This document shows positions 6,259 to 9,954 of a stretch of 9,954 bases of DNA, one piece after another. The notes under the pieces are model-generated. The model had not been told where the DNA came from, did no database searches, and saw nothing but the letters and a program-made list of their open reading frames with translations. The stretch spans positions 1 through 9,954 of the forward strand of contig JAITXH010000012.1 in assembly GCA_031284845.1 (NCBI GenBank). The letters are read 5' to 3'. The DNA is from Puniceicoccales bacterium. GTDB taxonomy: Bacteria > Verrucomicrobiota > Verrucomicrobiia > Opitutales > UBA953. The position numbers and the translations under genes are program-made. Position 1 is the stretch's first letter. Each line of letters starts with the position of its first letter.

Positions 6259-6981
6259 ATGGCAGAGTCTCTTCCAATCGGGCAACCGCCGCTGTCTCCA
6301 TGGCGCATGGGCTGGGTGGCCGCCCGCGCCAATCTCATCCCGGGCTTGATTTTGCAAGCAGTGGCAATCTCGTTGCTGCTTGCCTACTACAATAGCGCCG
6401 CCGTGGCCGGGTGGTTGCAGGAGGTGGGCAATCTCAAAAGACAATGGGGCTTCCTCTACACCGCCATCTCCGCTTCGGTGTTTTGCGGGTTGATTCCCTG
6501 GCTGTTCCGCATGGCGCTGCCGCCGTTGCGCCCGCGTCGCATCGTGGGCGAGTTGGTGTTCGGCATGGTGTATTGGGGGCTGATCTGCATGGTCGCCGAC
6601 TCCTTTTATCAGGTGCAGGCGTGGCTTTGGGATTCCATCCAGGGCGTGCAGGATGCCAACGACTGGTATGTCGTAGCTATCAAAACGGCGTGCGACATGC
6701 TGATCTTCACTCCGATCATCGCTGCGCCGTGCAATTCCATTTCCCATTTGTGGAAGGAAAAAGACTTCTCTTTTAAGGCACTGAGTGAAGCGTTGCGCGG
6801 GCGCTGGTATCACAGCATTGTCCTGCCCAATCTCGTGCCCAATTGGATGGTGTGGACGCCCGGCATCGCCGTCACTTACAGCCTGCCGTCCCTGTTGCAA
6901 TTGCCCATGGCCAACCTCATCGGCTGCTTTTGGGCCTTGTTGTGCATCACCATCGCCGCAGGCGGAAAAACAAAAAAATGA
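6259..6981 (+). CDS. Six-helix membrane protein, Mpv17/PMP22-like (putative)
   Basis: A 240-residue hydrophobic protein with likely transmembrane segments near 26-44, 66-82, 97-117, 138-158, 193-212 and 217-234. I do not recognise it as a named bacterial family. Its C-terminal half (KTACD at 142-146, a Trp at 165, then NWMVWTPG at 195-202, a later Pro at 210 and FW at 224-225) follows the spacing of the Mpv17/PMP22 family: K..DQ, W, NW..WP, then a W near the C-terminus. That family forms small inner-membrane channels in mitochondria and peroxisomes. The likeness is by eye and distant. The ATG at 6259 is chosen because the open frame further upstream is antisense to pdxJ. Gaps of 115 bases to pdxJ (divergent) and 76 to the ROK gene (same strand) allow co-transcription with the latter. 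Confidence 0.7.
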   Translation: MAESLPIGQPPLSPWRMGWVAARANLIPGLILQAVAISLLLAYYNSAAVAGWLQEVGNLKRQWGFLYTAISASVFCGLIPWLFRMALPPLRPRRIVGELVFGMVYWGLICMVADSFYQVQAWLWDSIQGVQDANDWYVVAIKTACDMLIFTPIIAAPCNSISHLWKEKDFSFKALSEALRGRWYHSIVLPNLVPNWMVWTPGIAVTYSLPSLLQLPMANLIGCFWALLCITIAAGGKTKK

Positions 6982-7057
6982 ACCGCGCGGGCGCGTGTTT
7001 GGCGTTTGCCTGTTTTGAGAAAACATCCAGCGTGCGTCGCGTAAATCACAACATCAT

Positions 7058-8461
7058 ATGAGCCTCCGCATCGCACCCAAACATATCCCTGAAATTGACC
7101 CCGCCTTCGTTCCCGCCGTCCTTTGGAACAAGGCCTACCGCGAGCTTGCCGCCCGCACGCCCGGAGCCGCGCCCCTCACGCTCGCCCTCGCCCGCCCCGA
7201 CGGGACCGCCTCCAGCTTCCGCACCGTCTCCCTTCCGCACACCGCCGAGTTTTCCGCCCTCAACAAGATCTACGTCGAGCGCATCGTAAAGTTCCTCCTC
7301 TGGGCGCGGGGCGGGCACAAAGTTTTCCTCCACGGCTCCCACGCCGTCCCCATCGCCGCCCTCTTGCGCGACATCTATCGCCCCGGCGGCGAACGTGCCT
7401 TTGACTACGATTTCGTCAAAAAACTCTTCGACACCGGGATCGAAATCGTCGTCGCCGAAAACGAAAGCGATCTTCCCCGCGACGCCACCGCACACCTCCC
7501 CCTCGGGCGCAATCTCGACGGTTGCCGCATCGGTTTCGACCTCGGCGGCAGCGACCGCAAATGCGCCGCGCTCATTGATGGCAAGGTCGTCTTCTCCGAG
7601 GAAGTCAAATGGGATCCTTACTTCCAGCCCGACCCCCAATACCACTACGACGGCATCCAGCACACCCTGCGCCTCGCCGCCGCGCACCTCCCCCGCGTGG
7701 ATGCCATCGGCGGCTCTTCGGCGGGCGTCTATATCAATAACACCGTGCGCGTCGCCTCGCTCTTTCGCGGCATCCAAGACCCTGCCGTCTTCGAGAGCCG
7801 CGTGAAAAACCTCTTCCTCGACATCGCCAAAGAATGGCACGTCCCCTTTGAAGTGCTCAACGATGGCGACGTCACCGCCCTCGCCGGCTCGATGAGCATG
7901 GGCCAAAACGCCGTCCTCGGCATCGCGATGGGCACCAGCGTCGCCGGTGGCTACGTGGATCCCGCCGGGCGCGTCACAAACTGGCTCTCCGAGCTGGCTT
8001 TTGTCCCGCTTGATTACCGCGAAAACGCCCCCGCTGACGAATGGTCGGGCGACCTCGGCTGCGCCGTCCAATACTTCTCGCAGCAAGGCGTCGGGCGTCT
8101 CCTCCCGCTGGCCGGTATTCAGCTCCCTGCGGAGATGAAGCTCCCCGAACAACTCGAAGCACTGCAAAAGCTCCAGGCCGCGCACGACCCCCGCGCCCGC
8201 AAGGTCTATGAGGCCATCGGGATTTGTTTCGGCTACTACCTCGCGCTCCTCACCGAGTATTACGAATACGAACACCTGCTCATCATGGGCCGGGTGACGA
8301 GCGGCGAAGGCGGCGCAATCATCATCGAAAAAGCGCGGCAAGTGCTCGCTGATGAATTCCCCGCCTTGAAAATCAACCTCGTAGTCCCCGACGAAAAGGA
8401 CAAGCGCCACGGGCAGGCCATCGCCGCCGCCAGCCTTCCGCCCTTGGCGAAAAAGTCCTGA
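7058..8461 (+). CDS. ROK-fold sugar kinase-like protein with N-terminal extension
   Basis: A 467-residue protein whose residues ~156-460 have the ROK (glucokinase/NagC-type) actin-like ATPase fold. DLGGSDRKCAALID (161-174) is the phosphate-1 loop, GGSSAGVYINN (218-228) a sugar-side segment, LNDGDVTALAG (267-277) carries the expected catalytic Asp269, and LGIAMGTSVAGG (287-298) is the phosphate-2 loop. The usual 'GE.GH' and 'C.CG..GC' zinc motif is replaced by SELAFVPLD (311-319) and GDLGCAVQYFS (331-341), so zinc binding appears lost. The first ~155 residues have no ROK counterpart, and no helix-turn-helix is evident, arguing against a repressor. A sugar substrate is inferred from the family. 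Codons are strongly C-ending, more so than in the genes upstream, suggesting high expression. It ends 43 bases before a strong terminator. Confidence 0.82.
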   Translation: MSLRIAPKHIPEIDPAFVPAVLWNKAYRELAARTPGAAPLTLALARPDGTASSFRTVSLPHTAEFSALNKIYVERIVKFLLWARGGHKVFLHGSHAVPIAALLRDIYRPGGERAFDYDFVKKLFDTGIEIVVAENESDLPRDATAHLPLGRNLDGCRIGFDLGGSDRKCAALIDGKVVFSEEVKWDPYFQPDPQYHYDGIQHTLRLAAAHLPRVDAIGGSSAGVYINNTVRVASLFRGIQDPAVFESRVKNLFLDIAKEWHVPFEVLNDGDVTALAGSMSMGQNAVLGIAMGTSVAGGYVDPAGRVTNWLSELAFVPLDYRENAPADEWSGDLGCAVQYFSQQGVGRLLPLAGIQLPAEMKLPEQLEALQKLQAAHDPRARKVYEAIGICFGYYLALLTEYYEYEHLLIMGRVTSGEGGAIIIEKARQVLADEFPALKINLVVPDEKDKRHGQAIAAASLPPLAKKS

Positions 8462-8504
8462 ATCGCTCTTGGGCGCAGATGCTCTCTGCTTCTCGCGGGG
8501 GCAT

Positions 8505-8543
8505 AAAAAAACAGACGCCGTTTTCACGGCGTCTGTTTTTTTT
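8505..8543. terminator. Bidirectional intrinsic terminator
   Basis: ACAGACGCCG (8511-8520) and CGGCGTCTGT (8527-8536) form a perfect 10-bp stem with the 6-base loop TTTTCA. It is flanked by seven A on the left (8505-8511) and eight T on the right (8536-8543), so pairing can extend to 16 bp. The U-tract is present on both strands, so it can end transcripts of the ROK gene (plus, stop at 8461) and of the convergent isomerase gene (minus, stop at 8557). Confidence 0.95.
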
Positions 8544-8556
8544 CTGAAATAAATTT

Positions 8557-9603
8557 TCAGTCCTTGCGTGCAAATGCGGCGTCGAACGCGGCGGCAGGTG
8601 CTTTTTTGAAGTCGAGCTTCTTGGTGAACGCGGCGGCTTCTGCGGCACCGAACTCGCGATCCATGCGCCCGTCTTCCCATTCGATGGAAAGCGGCCCGTC
8701 GTAGTTGATGTCGTTTAGCGCAACGATGATGCTTTCGAAGTCCACACCACCGCGGCCCGGCGAACGGAATTCCCAGAAACGGCGCGGGTCACCAAACGAG
8801 GTGTGTCCGCCGAAGACACCGGCACTGCCATCACCCTTGCCCCACCACACATCTTTGATGTGGACGTGGAAAATGCGGCTGGCGAGCACGCGGATGAACT
8901 TCACGTAGTCCACGCCTTGATAGGCGAAGTGCGAGGGGTCGAAGTTGAACCCGAAGCGCTTGTGCCCTTTGACGGCGGCGACGGCGCGTTCAGCACTGGC
9001 GAGGTCAAAGGCGATTTCGGTCGGATGGGCTTCGAGGCCGAAGTTGGCGTTGACGCTTTCGAAGACGTCCAGAATCGGGATAAAGCGTTTGGCGAAGTCT
9101 TGAAATCCTTTTTCCCAGTATTCCTGCGAAGTGGGCGGAAAGGCGTAGAGGCTGCCCCAGATGGACGAACCCGTGAAGCCGTTAACCGTGACCGGCTTGG
9201 CTTTCTCCGCATCGGTGCGGCCCGGGCGTGCATCGAAGAACTTGCGGGCGGCTCTGGCTACGGTTTTCGTTTGCTCGGCAGCGCGTTGGCGGACGCCCTC
9301 GGGATCGCCGTCGCCCCATACTCTCGGGTCGAGGATTTCTTTATGGCGCTCGTCAATGGGGTCGCAAATCGCCTGTCCTGTCAGGTGGTTGGAGACGGCG
9401 AAACTGTCCAGCCCGTTATCGAGCAGGAGCGCCCATTTATCTTTGATATATTTATCGGATGTAGCGGCTTGGAACGGATCGAAGTGATCGCCCCAGCAGG
9501 CGAGTTCGAGGCCGTCATAGCCGAAACTCTTGGCTTTCTTAACCAAGGTCTCCAGGGGTAAATCGGCCCATTGGCCGGTGAATAGCGTTACTGGTCGTGA
9601 CAT
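8557..9603 (-). CDS. Sugar phosphate isomerase/epimerase (xylose isomerase-like TIM barrel)
   Basis: A 348-residue protein of the AP endonuclease 2/xylose isomerase-like superfamily (IolE/IolI-type), typically acting on sugars or inositol derivatives with a divalent metal. Visible parts are the start PVTLFTGQWADLPLE, GYDGLELACWGDHFDP (28-43), Glu191 in GLEAHPTE, Asp222 in FDPSHFAYQG, His248 in HVHIKD, and Glu308 in SIEWED; these four are the expected metal ligands. GRGGVDFESI (283-292) is typical of the last strand region. The ATG at 9603 is chosen because the 27 residues available upstream (to 9684) look non-coding and the family fold begins right after it. No signal peptide is seen. It converges with the ROK gene, so the two may serve the same sugar pathway but are not co-transcribed. 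The exact substrate cannot be told. Confidence 0.9.
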   Translation of the reverse strand: MSRPVTLFTGQWADLPLETLVKKAKSFGYDGLELACWGDHFDPFQAATSDKYIKDKWALLLDNGLDSFAVSNHLTGQAICDPIDERHKEILDPRVWGDGDPEGVRQRAAEQTKTVARAARKFFDARPGRTDAEKAKPVTVNGFTGSSIWGSLYAFPPTSQEYWEKGFQDFAKRFIPILDVFESVNANFGLEAHPTEIAFDLASAERAVAAVKGHKRFGFNFDPSHFAYQGVDYVKFIRVLASRIFHVHIKDVWWGKGDGSAGVFGGHTSFGDPRRFWEFRSPGRGGVDFESIIVALNDINYDGPLSIEWEDGRMDREFGAAEAAAFTKKLDFKKAPAAAFDAAFARKD

Positions 9604-9848
9604 GTATGTACGTGAGTTGATGGTTTTCTGATGGAGTGAAAAAACGAACGACAGCAGCTTGATAAGTCCGGTTCCGCTTGGCAATAGAACTTTAACCCTG
9701 AAATCCGCCCCCGGCTAAAGTGCTCTTTCTCAGATTACCCCGTATTCCGCATGAAGGATGCGGCTTAACTCCACCATTGCCAAGGCTTCCCGCAGGGATT
9801 GAATGCCGCCCCTTTCTTTTTTACAGTTTAACGGCACAACTCACAACC
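9604..9848. promoter_or_regulatory. Divergent isomerase/alaS intergenic region
   Basis: These 245 bases separate the isomerase start from alaS. For alaS, TTTAAC (9691-9696) with TAAAGT (9716-9721) is a weak -35/-10 candidate with a long 19-base spacer. TTGGCA (9678-9683) resembles a -35 box but lacks a partner at the normal distance. The alaS-proximal half holds a hairpin, a five-codon ORF and a T-rich tract, described separately. Nothing firm could be assigned for the isomerase promoter. Confidence 0.4.
9747..9822 (+). promoter_or_regulatory. Candidate alaS leader with alternative hairpins and mini-ORF
   Basis: CCGCAT (9747-9752) pairs perfectly with ATGCGG (9758-9763). The bases GCGGCTT (9760-9766) can instead pair with AATGCCGC (9802-9809, one bulged T), enclosing a TCCC-GCA-GGGA mini-hairpin (9788-9798) and followed by CCCTTTCTTTTTT (9810-9822), a terminator-like layout. 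A five-codon ORF (ATG AAG GAT GCG GCT TAA, 9751-9768) ends in two alanine codons placed exactly over the switching segment. This resembles attenuation by ribosome stalling, here for alanyl-tRNA supply. The mini-ORF has no Shine-Dalgarno site and the elements are short, so chance is quite possible. Confidence 0.25.
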
Positions 9849-9954
9849 ATGACTTCCGCGCAAATCCGCCAGTCCTTCCTCGATTTCTTCCACTCGAAGC
9901 AGCACACCCTCGTGCCCTCTTCGAGCCTCCTGCCCGATTCGCCCAATCTGCTTT
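9849..9954 (+). CDS. alaS: Alanyl-tRNA synthetase (5' end only)
   Basis: Charges tRNA-Ala with alanine in the cytoplasm. Only the first 35 codons lie in the window. The peptide begins MTSAQIRQSFLDFFHSKQHT and continues with VPSSSLLPDSPNLL, matching the canonical AlaS N-terminus (the 'IRQ.FLDFF.SK.H..V.SSSL.P' pattern) that opens the class II catalytic domain. The ATG at 9849 is at the usual family position. It lacks a Shine-Dalgarno site (the preceding bases are AACTCACAACC). It is divergent from the isomerase gene, and a possible attenuator-like leader precedes it. Confidence 0.95.
   Translation, partial: MTSAQIRQSFLDFFHSKQHTLVPSSSLLPDSPNLL

Noticed and set aside
6982..7057. GC-rich GCGC/GCGC inverted repeat after the membrane protein gene as a terminator
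   Set aside because: The stem is only about four base pairs with no following T-tract, so read-through into the ROK gene is just as likely.
7046..8680. A 544-codon open frame on the minus strand covering the whole ROK gene
   Set aside because: It is antisense to a clearly conserved gene, its translation is low-complexity (Gly/Glu/Ala/Val/Asp-rich), and it is explained by the strong C-ending codon bias of the plus-strand gene.

Overview
The window looks like chromosomal DNA of a moderately GC-rich bacterium. The best guess is a verrucomicrobium of the Opitutales/Opitutaceae type. This is inferred from overall protein character (the AlaS N-terminus, the cardiolipin synthase N-terminal region, the gene mix) and the absence of recognisable Shine-Dalgarno sites; no ribosomal or marker gene is complete here. 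Most content is housekeeping metabolism. I see no CRISPR array, tRNA, rRNA, intact insertion sequence or phage gene.

Layout. Positions 1-423 hold no convincing intact gene. They contain a short ORF that may be a pseudopilin remnant, and a run of four stem-loops (about 232-385). Next come trpD (minus, 424-1479) and, divergently, a trpG/pabA glutamine amidotransferase (1688-2251). The amidotransferase is coupled by a 4-base GTGA overlap to thiE (2248-2865). thiE converges with an endonuclease/exonuclease/phosphatase (EEP) family gene (minus, 2912-3688), which is divergent from a cardiolipin synthase-like phospholipase D gene (about 3933-5360). That gene converges with pdxJ (minus, 5382-6143). 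Divergent from pdxJ is a six-helix membrane protein (6259-6981) whose C-terminal half resembles the eukaryotic Mpv17/PMP22 pattern. A ROK-fold sugar-kinase-like gene lacking the usual zinc motif follows (7058-8461). It is separated by a strong bidirectional terminator (8505-8543) from a convergent sugar phosphate isomerase/epimerase gene (minus, 8557-9603). The window ends inside the 5' end of alaS (from 9849).

How the genes fit together. trpD and trpG belong to chorismate/tryptophan (or folate) metabolism, thiE to thiamine and pdxJ to vitamin B6 synthesis. The EEP and Cls pair suggests phospholipid metabolism, echoing the ybhP-clsB neighbourhood of E. coli. The ROK protein and the TIM-barrel isomerase suggest sugar handling, although they are convergent and so not one operon.

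Most worth a second look: the stem-loop block at 232-385, the Mpv17-like membrane protein, the ROK protein with a replaced zinc site and a ~155-residue N-terminal extension, the EEP/Cls pairing, a possible leader-peptide/attenuator arrangement before alaS, and the lack of Shine-Dalgarno sequences at every gene start.
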